Assembly (NCBI RefSeq): GCF_017562075.2
Contig: NC_054082.1
Coordinates: 43,919,797-43,983,796 of the forward strand
DNA length: 64,000 bases
Direction: 5' to 3'
DNA from: Anopheles merus
Lineage: Eukaryota; Arthropoda; Insecta; Diptera; Culicidae
This document shows positions 28,101-35,290 of this stretch, piece after piece. The translations under genes and the position numbers were made by a program. The notes under the pieces are model-generated. The model did no database searches, was not told where the DNA came from, and saw only the letters and a list, made by a program, of their open reading frames with translations. Position 1 is the first letter of the stretch, and every line of letters starts with the position of its first letter.

Positions 28101-28814
28101 AAATCGGGATTTTTGGTGTACGATAAGCCATATTCTGATAAATATTCAATGAAATATAGAAAACACCAAAATTTCACGTTCACTTTCACATAAGGTCTAA
28201 AGCGACCTTTACCGTTTTTGTGCATGAAATGTGAAAAAATGTGTACAATAATGTAGCAAACTTGGACGAGTAAAAATTCACATTTCATCAGTTTAAATAC
28301 GTACTAGGTGTCTAAATAAGTTTCGTGAGCGATAAAATATGCAGCCCACATTGCAAAATGACTTGAAACTCCTTAGTATTGTGATTATTTTACATTATCG
28401 ACACTTTAATATTTTCTATTGAAACACAACAAGTAGTTAACGTAGTAATTGCTTATATAAGGCTTACATTGCTTAGTATAAGAAACTTAAAGAGTTTTTT
28501 TGAGAGAGAAAGCGCCACATCTACTGTTAAACCATGGTGTCACTTCCCAGAACAATTTCGTTAGTTATGGATTAACCATCAACAACAAGAAAAACTCTAT
28601 TTTATCATGATAATTGTCATTAAATCGTAAACCTTTTGCATTCTACTAACTATACGACTACACAAGTTTCTTTGCCATTCGATAGCCATACACACTTGAA
28701 AGAAAACGCCAACGACGCTCCTATGGATCAACAACACACTCACCTGTTCCACATAGTCGATGGAAGCGCTTTCATGTTCCTTCCCAATTTGTCTGGTTGC
28801 GGTTGGCTGGTCAT
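6836..28814 (-). CDS. ARHGEF17: Rho guanine nucleotide exchange factor, ARHGEF17/TEM4 ortholog (whole gene)
   Basis: A Rho-family GEF would activate RhoA-type GTPases by GDP/GTP exchange and act at actin and junctions; vertebrate ARHGEF17 (TEM4) is known for this. Eighteen exons run from 28814 down to 6836, and all but exon 6 are firm. The 17 firm exons sum to 9135 nt in perfect phase (3044 aa; human about 2060 aa). Residues 1-2119 are Ser/Gln/Gly-rich and probably disordered. The DH domain starts near 2120 (VVVELFNTEKSYVESL; LLIKPVQKFPNYELI). A PH-like region with FFLFNDLLVITSIKRRSG follows. The last roughly 500 residues form a WD40-like propeller with VWVCNSDGYVGQVC, MWLGTEDGCIHVY, IRQHKAACLRVTSLL and SGGDGYEDF, ending STNHLLLWKV. 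These C-terminal motifs are the ARHGEF17 signature and separate it from ARHGEF10. Assignment of the DH-to-C-terminus part is near certain. Linkage of exons 1-5 rests on phase and position. Confidence 0.9.
7197..7411 (-). CDS. ARHGEF17: RhoGEF exon 17 (propeller)
   Basis: The acceptor is TTCTTTTGCAG and the donor ACAG/GTGCGC. It encodes a blade with NCDDIIRQHKAACLRVTSLL and LIWVGTSAGVLLTIG. The IRQHKAACLR block is one of the most conserved ARHGEF17 segments. It starts with the third base of a Ser codon. Confidence 0.95.
7483..7604 (-). CDS. ARHGEF17: RhoGEF exon 16 (propeller)
   Basis: The acceptor is TTACTTCTCAG and the donor GAAAG/GTACAG. It encodes 40 residues including NDYVWISVQNSAHIKC, equivalent to the vertebrate VWVTLKGSAH blade strand. 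The exon is not apparent as a stand-alone ORF; it was found because exons 15 and 17 are otherwise out of phase. The 122-nt length restores the frame exactly. Confidence 0.9.
7681..7820 (-). CDS. ARHGEF17: RhoGEF exon 15 (propeller)
   Basis: The acceptor is TTTGCAG and the donor TTACAA/GTAAGTG. It encodes GWNVSSPLTVTVGT, LNVHGKLWCAIQGTIKVL and KTLQ, aligned with the vertebrate blade that begins with a Trp-Asp and ends TLQ. It begins with two bases that complete a Thr codon from exon 14. Confidence 0.93.
7908..8458 (-). CDS. ARHGEF17: RhoGEF exon 14 (Ser-rich insert and propeller blade)
   Basis: The acceptor is GTTTATTTCAG and the donor CGAA/GTGAGT. The first two thirds are an acidic, Ser-rich insert (STESSSSSTPR; SGSSSEESDAES). 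The final part gives TMWLGTEDGCIHVYNC and VFVSLANGDICVYSR, diagnostic ARHGEF17 propeller strands. The vertebrate protein carries a similar disordered insert at the same position. Confidence 0.95.
8529..8876 (-). CDS. ARHGEF17: RhoGEF exon 13 (end of PH-like region, start of propeller)
   Basis: The acceptor is GATCTTGCAG, with an alternative CAGCAG acceptor 3 nt downstream that could remove one Ser. The donor is AACG/GTAAGCG. It encodes WEEIFAEAKQKLA, FFVSVPIRKTRAGLQFTC and DVWVCNSDGYVGQVC. The NAGNAG-type acceptor may yield two isoforms that differ by one residue. Confidence 0.93.
8953..9175 (-). CDS. ARHGEF17: RhoGEF exon 12 (helical region after the PH strands)
   Basis: The acceptor is CATTTTAG and the donor ACTTC/GTAAGT. 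It encodes KDENVRRIMKEIEHLTED and SLEEAIRELQREIQRQLAER, a helical, charged segment that matches the vertebrate region between the PH strands and the propeller. The large intron carrying the nested kinase gene lies upstream. Confidence 0.9.
9176..10370. other. RhoGEF intron 11, part upstream of the nested gene
   Basis: Non-coding on the minus strand by splice logic. It presumably holds the promoter of the nested plus-strand kinase gene, but no clear TATA box was seen; a weak TCAGCATCGG initiator-like site lies near 10310. The A/T-rich part at 9180-9700 looks like decayed repeat sequence of unknown family. A 155-codon plus-strand open frame at 9712-10179 has no recognisable domain. Confidence 0.5.
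10371..12464 (+). CDS. EcKinase / CHK kinase-like protein, nested gene, 4 exons, 425 aa
   Basis: Exons 10371-10540, 10625-10819, 11465-11924 and 12012-12464 join in phase to 1278 nt (425 residues), a normal length for the family. EcKinases are aminoglycoside-phosphotransferase-fold enzymes that phosphorylate small molecules; characterised members act on ecdysteroids, and others are linked to detoxification. Visible motifs are TFVAKIKP with the putative ATP-binding Lys near 74, FEKEILMY with the conserved Glu near 95, the catalytic loop LNHGDFWTNN with H253, D255 and N260, and VDFQ with D277 in the DFG-like position. The start ATGCCG heads the only frame that reaches these motifs. Substrate cannot be predicted. 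The gene lies wholly inside an intron of the minus-strand RhoGEF gene. Its third intron (11925-12011) is 87 nt with no in-frame stop. Confidence 0.93.
12512..12517 (+). promoter_or_regulatory. Poly(A) signal of the nested kinase gene
   Basis: AATAAA 48 bases after the kinase stop codon. Cleavage 10-30 bases downstream would fall just before, or at, the end of RhoGEF exon 11 (12561) on the other strand. Confidence 0.7.
12561..12652 (-). CDS. ARHGEF17: RhoGEF exon 11 (PH-like region)
   Basis: The acceptor is TTCTTTCAG and the donor AAGT/GTAAGT. It encodes TCPGSVASTLDTNKYKYL and KISLDDLEIVK, equivalent to the vertebrate 'SKYKMLWKLPLEDADIIK' strand region. Its donor lies 97 nt from the stop codon of the nested kinase gene. 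Confidence 0.92.
12719..13069 (-). CDS. ARHGEF17: RhoGEF exon 10 (end of DH, first PH-like strands)
   Basis: The acceptor is TTTTTTGCGCAG and the donor CAATAT/GTAAGT. It encodes YELIFTRLIKHTDVTHPDQ, LEGVIEGMNDLVTPERAFL, then GFFLFNDLLVITSIKRRSG. This is the C-terminal DH helix followed by the PH-like strands typical of ARHGEF17/10. Confidence 0.95.
13166..13356 (-). CDS. ARHGEF17: RhoGEF exon 9 (DH domain core)
   Basis: The acceptor is TACACCAG and the donor CCAAA/GTATGT. It encodes FSRPVILDTYTSFVNNW, CPAFARFLEAMARE and LSLDNLLIKPVQKFP. The 'LLIKPVQ+xP' stretch is the conserved region 3 helix of DH domains that contacts the GTPase. Confidence 0.95.
13439..13621 (-). CDS. ARHGEF17: RhoGEF exon 8 (DH domain)
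   Basis: The acceptor is CGCTTTGCAG and the donor GACGTG/GTAAGT. It is exactly 61 codons: KYLNQLKSPENAGLVD, VDEIFFMVPAILNIHERFL and EELRRRLDSWDKMQ. It is phase 0 at both ends. Confidence 0.95.
13693..13770 (-). CDS. ARHGEF17: RhoGEF exon 7 (start of DH domain)
   Basis: The acceptor is CTTCTCATAG and the donor GTACTG/GTAAGT. It has 26 codons encoding DTRTHVVVELFNTEKSYVES, the DH conserved region 1 whose Glu contacts the GTPase switch I. It is phase 0 at both ends. Confidence 0.93.
13771..15469. other. RhoGEF intron 6
   Basis: No coding exon was recognised. It contains the long near-perfect hairpin at 14647-14838. The rest shows no clear repeat or motif. Confidence 0.55.
14647..14838. repeat. 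Long near-perfect inverted repeat (hairpin), arms 93 bp, loop 6 bp
   Basis: Arms 14647-14739 and 14746-14838 are reverse complements with only a few mismatches, around a 6-base loop (AGTGAA). They share, for example, ATGCTGTAATGGAA with TTCCATTACAGCAT, and GTCTGGAT with ATCCAGAC. The stem would fold in a transcript of either strand. It could be a foldback MITE or an hpRNA-type endo-siRNA source. No target-site duplication was recognised. Confidence 0.85.
15470..15574 (-). CDS. ARHGEF17: RhoGEF exon 6 or alternative first exon (provisional)
   Basis: A strong donor (TATAAT/GTAAGTG) at 15470 ends in phase 0, matching exon 7. The frame before it reads NFCSDSEDDPERTPKS and ENTMWHNVISCYN and looks coding. 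No good phase-0 acceptor fits exon 5. Two adjacent ATG codons at 15574 and 15571 (A at -3) would make this the first coding exon of a short isoform with DH, PH-like and propeller parts only. Alternatively an unseen small exon in 15.6-19.4 kb adjusts the phase. Confidence 0.5.
15575..19381. other. RhoGEF intron 5 (possibly with unrecognised small exons or an alternative promoter)
   Basis: No certain exon. It contains the (CT)n-rich tract at 17048-17160, and an 86-codon minus-strand frame at 16424-16684 beginning MASLMEKLKGRSG that cannot be tied to any splice site. Other open frames near 18.3-18.8 kb lack domain or splice support. Confidence 0.45.
17048..17160. repeat. (CT)n-rich microsatellite
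   Basis: Imperfect TCTC/CTCT runs for about 110 bases inside a RhoGEF intron. On the transcribed (minus) strand it reads GA-rich. Confidence 0.9.
19382..20045 (-). CDS. ARHGEF17: RhoGEF exon 5 (Ser/Lys-rich disordered region)
   Basis: The acceptor is CTACCAACAG and the donor TGTTTG/GTAAGT, giving 221 codons. The sequence is Ser/Lys/Pro-rich (SSPSKLSDSSSSYSASPSKR) with a Gly-Ser run (GGGGGSGGGRGSSGG) near its end. A helical patch, SPELLAELLKGSSEKL, precedes the run. It joins exon 4 by an AG/C Ser codon. No domain recognised. Confidence 0.82.
20120..22521 (-). CDS. ARHGEF17: RhoGEF exon 4 (long N-terminal region)
   Basis: The acceptor is ACTTTCCCTAG and the donor CGAAAG/GTAAGC; about 800 codons. 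It starts ATA ATG GAA, so exon 3 can read into it, or the ATG at 22518 could start a shorter isoform. It encodes TLDRLQRLVKKTTSSS, PPVPPPRRSKHAHSVERTLD, TIPFRSASFSQVDYSSGKYI with ALGALKNSILKSK, acidic stretches, and RPLRGPYGQMLEAEMKKP near the end. The RSASF and RGPYG blocks look like conserved short motifs within disorder (basic/phospho-site type). No catalytic domain. Confidence 0.83.
22522..22901. other. RhoGEF intron 3
   Basis: 380 bases of A/T-rich sequence bounded by GTAAGT (22901) and CCCTAG. No other feature seen. It could contain a promoter for a short isoform starting at 22518, but no TATA box was identified. Confidence 0.6.
22902..25822 (-). CDS. ARHGEF17: RhoGEF exon 3 (giant low-complexity N-terminal exon)
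   Basis: The acceptor is GTTGTTATTCCAG and the donor AGATCG/GTAAGT; 2921 nt (973 codons) in one open frame. It is extremely rich in Gln, Ser, Gly and Asn, with poly-Gln/His tracts (24 residues around 23191-23252, others at 25247-25267 and near 25740). It has Pro/Ser motifs such as RRVLQPPSSLPVVKSYSFHR and FRPNVTRKSSLPVLGG. Phase joins exon 2 (G/CT Ala codon) and exon 4 (phase 0). No domain recognised; it is probably intrinsically disordered. The tracts should vary in length between individuals. Confidence 0.8.
23191..23252. repeat. Trinucleotide repeat encoding poly-Gln/His
   Basis: CTG/TTG/ATG triplets on the plus strand, read as CAG, CAA and CAT on the minus strand. They lie in frame within RhoGEF exon 3. 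Confidence 0.9.
25247..25267. repeat. (CAG)7 repeat encoding poly-Gln
   Basis: Seven CTG triplets on the plus strand, read as seven CAG codons in RhoGEF exon 3. This is the purest triplet run in the gene. Confidence 0.85.
25823..27283. other. RhoGEF intron 2
   Basis: 1461 bases bounded by GTGAGT (27283) and TTATTCCAG. A purine-rich tract lies near its right-hand acceptor side (25841-25925). No coding exon or recognisable element was found. Several open frames on both strands have no family resemblance. Confidence 0.55.
27284..27582 (-). CDS. ARHGEF17: RhoGEF exon 2
   Basis: The acceptor is CTCTCCCAAACAG and the donor GCATAG/GTGAGTAAG. It encodes AIPENDYIQLGTLRYGVRLS, SVTSYENTNGDNSVAG and SNGDKPNCCCIGSGG. 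The frame is closed by stops in intron sequence and is in phase with exon 1 (AG/A) and exon 3 (G/CT). It is not visible as an ATG-initiated ORF and was found by tracing exon 3 back through its acceptor. No domain recognised; the CCC run could be a palmitoylation site (inference). Confidence 0.78.
27583..28743. other. RhoGEF intron 1
   Basis: 1161 A/T-rich bases between GTGAGT (28743) and the exon 2 acceptor. It holds the inverted-repeat element at 27893-28207. No coding sequence seen. Confidence 0.55.
27893..28207. mobile_element. MITE-like inverted-repeat element of about 315 bp
   Basis: Two arms, about 27893-27991 and 28110-28207, are imperfect reverse complements. The best block is ATTGCTTATCGTACACCAAA against TTTGGTGTACGATAAGCCAT. 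Outer blocks AACGTGAAATT/AATTTCACGTT and GCGTTAGAG/GTCTAAAGC extend it. There is no open frame in the roughly 120-bp middle. This is a non-autonomous foldback or MITE architecture; the superfamily is unknown because no clear target-site duplication was seen. Confidence 0.65.
28744..28814 (-). CDS. ARHGEF17: RhoGEF exon 1, start codon
   Basis: The frame in phase with exon 2 begins at ATG 28814 (A at -3), giving MTSQPQPDKLGRN and MKALPSTMWNR across the junction. An in-frame TAA lies two codons upstream, and the donor is GAACAG/GTGAGTG. A second in-frame ATG (codon 14) is possible. The other open frame across this segment (starting MQHRLKYDQ) would not keep phase with exon 2. An acceptor-like CCGCCCCGCAG near 28859 suggests an upstream non-coding exon. 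Confidence 0.7.
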
Positions 28815-28859
28815 ATTTTAGGCGATGTTGCATTTTGTGTCATTACGGTCTAGAGCTGC

Positions 28860-31300
28860 GGGGCGGTTTCAAATTCTGAATGCTTCTTCAGCCTGGAGAT
28901 GGAGGAAAAGAACAGAACAAAAGCAGCGGTTAGCGGGATTGTTGAATTTATTGCATTTCCGTAGGATGAATACAATTATTGTGTCAGATGATTATAAAAT
29001 ATGTTAATTACTTTTGCAGAAGTCATGGAAATGTAATGCAAAAGAAATGAGTTATTTGTGGATCTGTAGAATAAATAAAGTATATTTTCAATTAAAAAAC
29101 AGTCGATGTAGTTTAATTTTTGAGGCCATCATTCGAATTTATTTACACCTAATAAAAGCTTTCAATCTTCACCAAATAGCAGTCAAACCTGTAAGTATGT
29201 TATATCTTACAGTCAAAGCATTTATAATTAATGAAGCTCTTGCACAATCAGCACAAAGCTCCATACCGAGTGAACCTCTAACAAAGCTTTCAACAATTGT
29301 CATTCGTGTTGTTTTCATTTTTCATTTCAACACATGAACCAAAAATCGATCGCCAAACGACCCGGCTAACATTATTTACGCCCATTAAATAAGCCCTAAC
29401 ATTGGACTAGACAAATGAAACAACGGCAACAAACAAAATCCGACGGATCATCACAATTCTTCATCAAATTTCAAACCCTTCTGGCAGAAATTTAACACCA
29501 CGTGTGCCCCCTTTCCACGATCGTGCCACGAAACTGCGTCACCAACACTGACTGTTTCTCGTGGCGGCAGTGGAAACGACTCCTACGGCCGAGAAACCTG
29601 AATCCGCCAGCAGCCACCGAACCGCATCCAAACGATGACCGAACGCTGGTCAATATCCTCCACCCGGGCTGTACGCTAACACACGCTGCAAACCGGCCCC
29701 GGATTCGGATTTACGCCATCTGACCCAGCCGCAGCGTTTGCCGGTTGGTCCTACAGGTTCAGAAGCACTCGCTACAATTATTAATTTCATCTCAGCCACT
29801 CTGCCCCGGCGCTCCCTTTCTCCATCGGCGCGCACTGGGTGTGTCGGCAAAGCTGTGCACATTTCGCTCGCCGTAAGTGAAAGAAATGCTCCACTTACTG
29901 CAGCACCTTGTCCATATTTCCATACGTCGATCGTGCCTTGCGTTACCGGCTTCACTCACTATTCCGGCAGGTGGTAAAAAGATGTCCGCCTGTCATGTTG
30001 ATAATCACACGGTGCGCACATGCATAATATGGGATGCAAATTTTATGAATTATTGCCTCCTTCCTATTGCGCACCCCGTCATCAACAGATCATCGGTTGC
30101 GGGTGCGCATGTACCTATGTGTGTATGTGTTTATATATGTGTGTGCTGTGCGTGTACACACCCGCACTCCACGTGCTGGGCTGTGTGTTCAACATGCGCA
30201 GAAAGAAATACTTTCCGGCGAACGAGTAGCGGAAAGGACCGAGGCTCGATCGCTCGCTCACTGAAAAGATCGCACAAAAAATTACCCCTCCACCTCCTGC
30301 ACTTCCTACACACTTCTCCTCTCACCATCGGCATTCGACAAATATTGAATGTTTGATTTAATTGAAATTAATGGCCCCACTAAGCGCCCCTGCTACGATG
30401 ATGGAATGGTGTTGACTGCTCAATAAAAATGACCTGCCGAGAGTAACGACGCGACCACGGCGATGTTGTCGGAAATAATCGGTTCATTATGGTGGAGGCA
30501 TTGCTTGCGCACCTTCATCCACAAACCCCTCCGGGATGCCGAGTACTGCCCATGCCCCCCAACCCCAACATCCCTTCCATTTCAGTAGTGGTGGATCGGG
30601 GGCAAATGGAAAATGCGCCCGAGCTGATCTAGCCATCATTTGCCAGGTGAATCACGGACTCGGTTGGGTATGCAGTTTTTTTTCTGTTTCGCTTTTGGAC
30701 TGTTTAAAGCCTTCTTTCGCGATACCACTTGATCGTATTTTTACCGGATCCCAGGCTGCACGGACGCGAGCGATCAAATGAACCATTAACGGCCTCCATT
30801 TCCAATCAGTTGCGCTTTCTTCTCAAATGAAGTACACTGCTTAATGTCCCATTCTGGTTGCGGTTTCAATCATATTTTATTCTGCTTTTGCTGTGACGAG
30901 GTGGAACGTGTGTTTACCATTGGCCGTTGGTAATCGATTTGTACAGGAGGTACAGATGAGTTATTACATGAAACCGCAGTTGCCCGCTCCATGGAATTTT
31001 CATTGATGTTAACACAGTTATCGAATTTTAACATCCGAAATGTTGAGATATTTCTTGATAATTAAATATAGCTCAGAAACTTCATTATTTTCGAACAGTC
31101 AACTCATTATGCCAACTAAACTAAAACAAGTGGATGGAATTTAATATTCAAGAGCAAGCAAAATGTTAACAATCGTTGCAAACGAGTTCTAATTTTTTTT
31201 TCTAAGGACATCAACTCCTTTTCGAGAATGCAAATTGTTACAAAATATCAAAACAAACAAGGCATGCGAAAAACATATTACACCGTTTTCCGGGTCAGCA
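28860..31300. other. Sequence upstream of the RhoGEF gene, no gene recognised
   Basis: 5' flank, and perhaps 5' UTR or a leader intron, of the RhoGEF gene. A/T-rich to about 29340, then moderately GC-rich with CA/TG-rich stretches (for example 30115-30165). Open frames at 29502-29977 and 30536-30781 have no splice or domain support. Confidence 0.45.
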
Positions 31301-31306
31301 TCTAAG

Positions 31307-31413
31307 GTGAACGGCATTTTTCAACAATCGCAAGAGGGTTTTCAACAGCCCGCTGACAAAAATAATGCCAGCTGTTGAAAAACATCTTTCAAGATTTTAA
31401 TAATGCTGTTCAC
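31307..31413. repeat. Nested inverted repeats (small foldback)
   Basis: Outer arms GTGAACGGCATT (31307-31318) and AATGCTGTTCAC (31402-31413) pair with one mismatch. Inner arms TTTTCAACAGC (31339-31349) and GCTGTTGAAAA (31371-31381) pair perfectly. This is compatible with a tiny foldback element or remnant. Confidence 0.5.
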
Positions 31414-33462
31414 ATTGAAAACTGAGCCGGTAAACAGTGAATCTGAGCCAGATTCAACAAAGGGCCATGTGTTGACATTTTCCAGTAAAGTGTATCATGA
31501 TCGACTTATCTATGCTGTGGTCAAACGATCAGTTTTCGAACGATGCTTTTTTAAAGTATGTTTTTCAAGAGAACAACTCTTTTCTTCATATGACTGCATG
31601 ATACGATTGACGAACACACATGTACACCACTATGATTGTGAGTATACTTTTTGGATCGTTCACTCATATTGATCAGATACATATAGAGCAGCTTAGTGCG
31701 ATCATCTTCATCACACATTACAACATCATGCCTGAAAGCATCATGAAAATGTGTCAGCTGTATATCAAGTGAGGAACTCTGTACCTTCTACCAGGCGCAA
31801 TGTTAGTCTACATCTTCATCAATCAGCTTAAAACGCAAAACTAATTGAAACTACTCACAGAAAGCATTCTCATTACACTCAACAATGCTTCCGGTGATTG
31901 AGACATTTAGATATGCTCTTTTTTTTACAGTATCAGTGTTATGACCACCGCCTCCAGGCGTTGGCCTGGTAACATCCGATCGTCACCTCACACACCAAAA
32001 CAGCCGACCTGCAACCGGAGTATCGTGATGGCTGCGATCTCATCGCAAAACTTTTTCGGCTGGTAGGTTTGAATGCTTCGATCCCACCCAACTGATCGTA
32101 TGAGCTCATGCAATACGGGACGCCTGTTGCGTAACGCTTAAGTAACAATGTAGTGAACATTTGGCACTAAATCGCCGATAAAATTAATCAATCTCTTGCC
32201 CATAAACTATAAATCACCTTAGCGTGCCCTAGACGCCACTTTCGCGCACATAAATAATGGGAAACTTGCGCGGGCTGCGGGCGGTTGCCATCCGCTTGCG
32301 AAACCTCACCGCCGGCTGCCCAATGTTTTGCTGTGCATCAATGCAACGGATCGGCGGAGCATAGGTTTGACCACCTCTAAGCTTTCATGTTGAACCGTCA
32401 CTAGAGCTGCCACCACACACCGTGGTCGCCGCCAACGAGTCGTCAGGCAGGCAGGCTGCCTTTTTGTTTACCGTTGCCGTTGTGAGGTGGTAGTCGCCGT
32501 TGTTGTGGTTGTTTGGTGTTGTTGTTATTGTACCTTCATCTTTTACTCCTCCCGTACACCGCGGGACCCGCACCACTGCGTACGAGGGGCGCGAGCGCAA
32601 AAGGAACGGATTTGTTCGAGCCGAGCGTTTACAAGTTGTTCGTAAGTTGTTTTATGCTGGCACGAACCTTTTGTTATTGCGATTTTTTTCTCCCTGTTTT
32701 GTTTGTTTCCTTCACCCCGGTCGCTGGTACTTCCCACGTAACCACGCGGTGGAACGAGACGAAGGGGTTTTAAAAGTTGGCAAAAAATGCATCTCACGAA
32801 GAAAAAATAAACCTGACCGGGTGCACAGTTTGGAGAGATTGAGTTTATTTGTTGTGTGTATGAGTTGGATAGTGAAATTTTGGGCAATGAAAACGTTAAT
32901 GTTCAACGAGCACATTAAAATGATAGTCAATAAAACTACTCATGATGATACAACGGTTTTGGTATTTTAATTAGGAACTAACATTTTATATAAGTCTTAT
33001 TTTTATAAATCCTTAAAAAACTTTCCTTAGAATCATATACGTAAAGTAGCCGATAAGGATTTTTTAAGAATCTTTAAGTCTTATAATTTGTAAGTCGAGT
33101 TAATCAATAAAGAGTAGATACACGCATAGCTCAATTTGGTTATGATAGAAGCGAATTTTTGAATTCATCCGTGGAGTTCACAATGATCTTTGGATAGTTA
33201 TTCAGTGTAATAATTATTGATAAAACGCTAAAATTCACCTGTTAGAATTCTCTTATCATTTTTTAAACAATTTATTACAATAGTTAAACAATATATTGCA
33301 TTATTTGGCATAATTTACAATCAATACTTATTAAAGGGCCTGAATTTTAAAATTTAAATAGAATATTTTCATTCATTTCATTCCACATTTCTCAGATATA
33401 AGAACGTTTTTTAAATCACCCTAACTATTCATCAACCAATAATCAAAATGTAATTACAAAAT
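31414..33462. other. Intergenic stretch, no gene recognised
   Basis: Mixed A/T-rich and GC-rich sequence. A minus-strand frame at 31939-32160 starts MFTTLLLKRYATGVPYC and matches nothing I recognise. 32960-33460 is very A/T-rich and looks like decayed non-coding DNA. Confidence 0.45.
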
Positions 33463-33473
33463 AAGATGTCATT

Positions 33474-33700
33474 TTTTTTTTAATTTTATTTTTTTTATTT
33501 TTTTTTTCTTTGGCTCAACAACCGTTGTCGGTCAAGGCCTGCCTGCACCACTTGTGGGTTTGGCTTTCAGTGACTAATTGATTTCCCCCCATAGCAGGAT
33601 AGTCAGTCCTACGTATGGCGGCACGGTCCATTTGGGGATTGAACCCATGACGGGTATGTTGTTAAGTCGCACGAGTTGACGATTGTACTACGAGACCGGC
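33474..33700 (-). mobile_element. SINE200-type tRNA-derived SINE with target-site duplication
   Basis: Read on the minus strand it starts GCCGGTCTCG and has an RNA polymerase III A box (TAGTACAATCG) and B box (GGTTCAATCC). The body includes CGCCATACGTAGGACTGAC and GTCACTGAAAGCC, and it ends in an A-rich tail (poly-T at 33474-33511 on plus). An 11-bp duplication AAGATGTCATT flanks it at 33463-33473 and 33701-33711. The sequence agrees with the An. gambiae SINE200 family as I know it. The intact duplication suggests a relatively recent insertion. Confidence 0.9.
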
Positions 33701-33711
33701 AAGATGTCATT

Positions 33712-35290
33712 ACAAAATGCAAAATTCAAAACTCTTAACGATTTACTTATTGCACAAAATTATGGCAACGTGCTTAATAATAAAAAAAATATCAGAATGG
33801 CACATGCGTGTAAACTGACGCACTTTGTTTGCCCATGCAGACCCATACAACCCTCCCAGCACGGACCAACGCTCGGACGGAACATCTGACACGAATCTGT
33901 CAGCGCAATCGTTGCACTTCAATTAGTTTACTCCGGTGCACACCCACCATTCACCGGCACTCATCATTGTAATCCTAACCCGGGGCGGTCACTGTTCGTA
34001 CAAACGACTGCTTCTGCCTCAGATCCCAACGCCCCTTTCCCGAACAACCCCGGCATCAACTCGAGTCACCACATCAAAATTCCGTACCGACGATGCAACT
34101 TTGTTTATGAGCTCGCAGTAAACGCATCCGCCTTAGTAGGTTCGTGCGATTTCATCACAGTTATAAAAATTACTTCTTCCCTCCACATCCTCATATAGCT
34201 GACAAGATTCCACCCAATATAACATATTCTCCACGGCATTACACATTGCTGCCCGCTGTTACAAAATGTATCCTTCCTAACGACAAGAGCACGACAGCTG
34301 CGCTTGTTCAATGTTTTGTCTCTCGGGTTGAATGTGTGTGTGTGTGTTGTGTTACCGATCCCCAACAACGCATAGGAATTTTGACAATTACACCACAAAC
34401 TATCTCACCCTGAAGGTAAACATTCTTACAGCCGCGGACGGGAGGAAAATCAAGATCCGACGCAGTGGTACGGAACGTCATGGCAGATCGGGTTACACAC
34501 GCGCGCTTGGCAAGGTAAATGGCATTTGGAGAGCATTTCCATTTCCATTTCGTGTACTGGTACGGCGGTGACGGATGTACTTCGAAGGGCTCGTATGTAA
34601 ACTGCTTTAAACGGGATTTTTCTGCCTACGACGGTAGGTACAATGCTTCGCCCTTTCGAGTCTGCAATGGTTGCTGACGGATAGGTTTCGTGCTTTATTT
34701 CCTTTCGAAGCAAATGGTACCTTTAAACGGCGTTCACTCGTGCTGCGAGGGCGTTCGATAGGACCTGGGTGATAAGAATACGCTACCAACTATGAGATTC
34801 TTTGGCTGTTCATTAACAGAACAAAACGCTGGTCTGCTCGAGCCGGTCGGGAAGGGACGGGTTGGTCACGATTTAGAAGAAATTGCTCATGTCGACGTGA
34901 GAAAAGCTCTAATGAGCATTAATGAGCTGGTGTGGAAAAATGAGGCTATTAAGCTCCGCAGTAACCGAGCGCACTAGATAAATGGGATGAATTAAACGCC
35001 CCAATTTGCAATTATACAATAACTTTGGTTTTCAGTTAGCTATCGCCCTTTCTTTACTTGTTTAAACATCGCATCTATTTTTTAATCAATTACTATCACG
35101 TACAATGCACGGAACTACTTCACTTCAAGCAAATACAGTTTTAAGGGTGATGCCAATACCAAACAACCACTTCTATTCAACTAATAAAATGTCAAGTGGC
35201 GCCTAGGTAGGAAGCATGTCAAGTATTGTGATAATTATTGCTTAAGTAAGTATCGATTGAGTAAATATATCGATCAAACGTCGATCAAAC
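33712..35290. other. Intergenic stretch, no gene recognised
   Basis: No exon with splice support. A 61-codon plus-strand frame at 34792-34977 (starts MRFFGCSLTEQ, includes LEEIAHVDVRKALMSINEL) is the most protein-like, but has no recognised relatives. A short (GT)n run lies near 34333. Confidence 0.4.

Noticed and set aside
28597..28833. 78-codon frame MQHRLKYDQ as the start of the RhoGEF
   Set aside because: It reaches the exon 1 donor in phase 0, which does not fit exon 2. The +1 shifted frame from ATG 28814 does.
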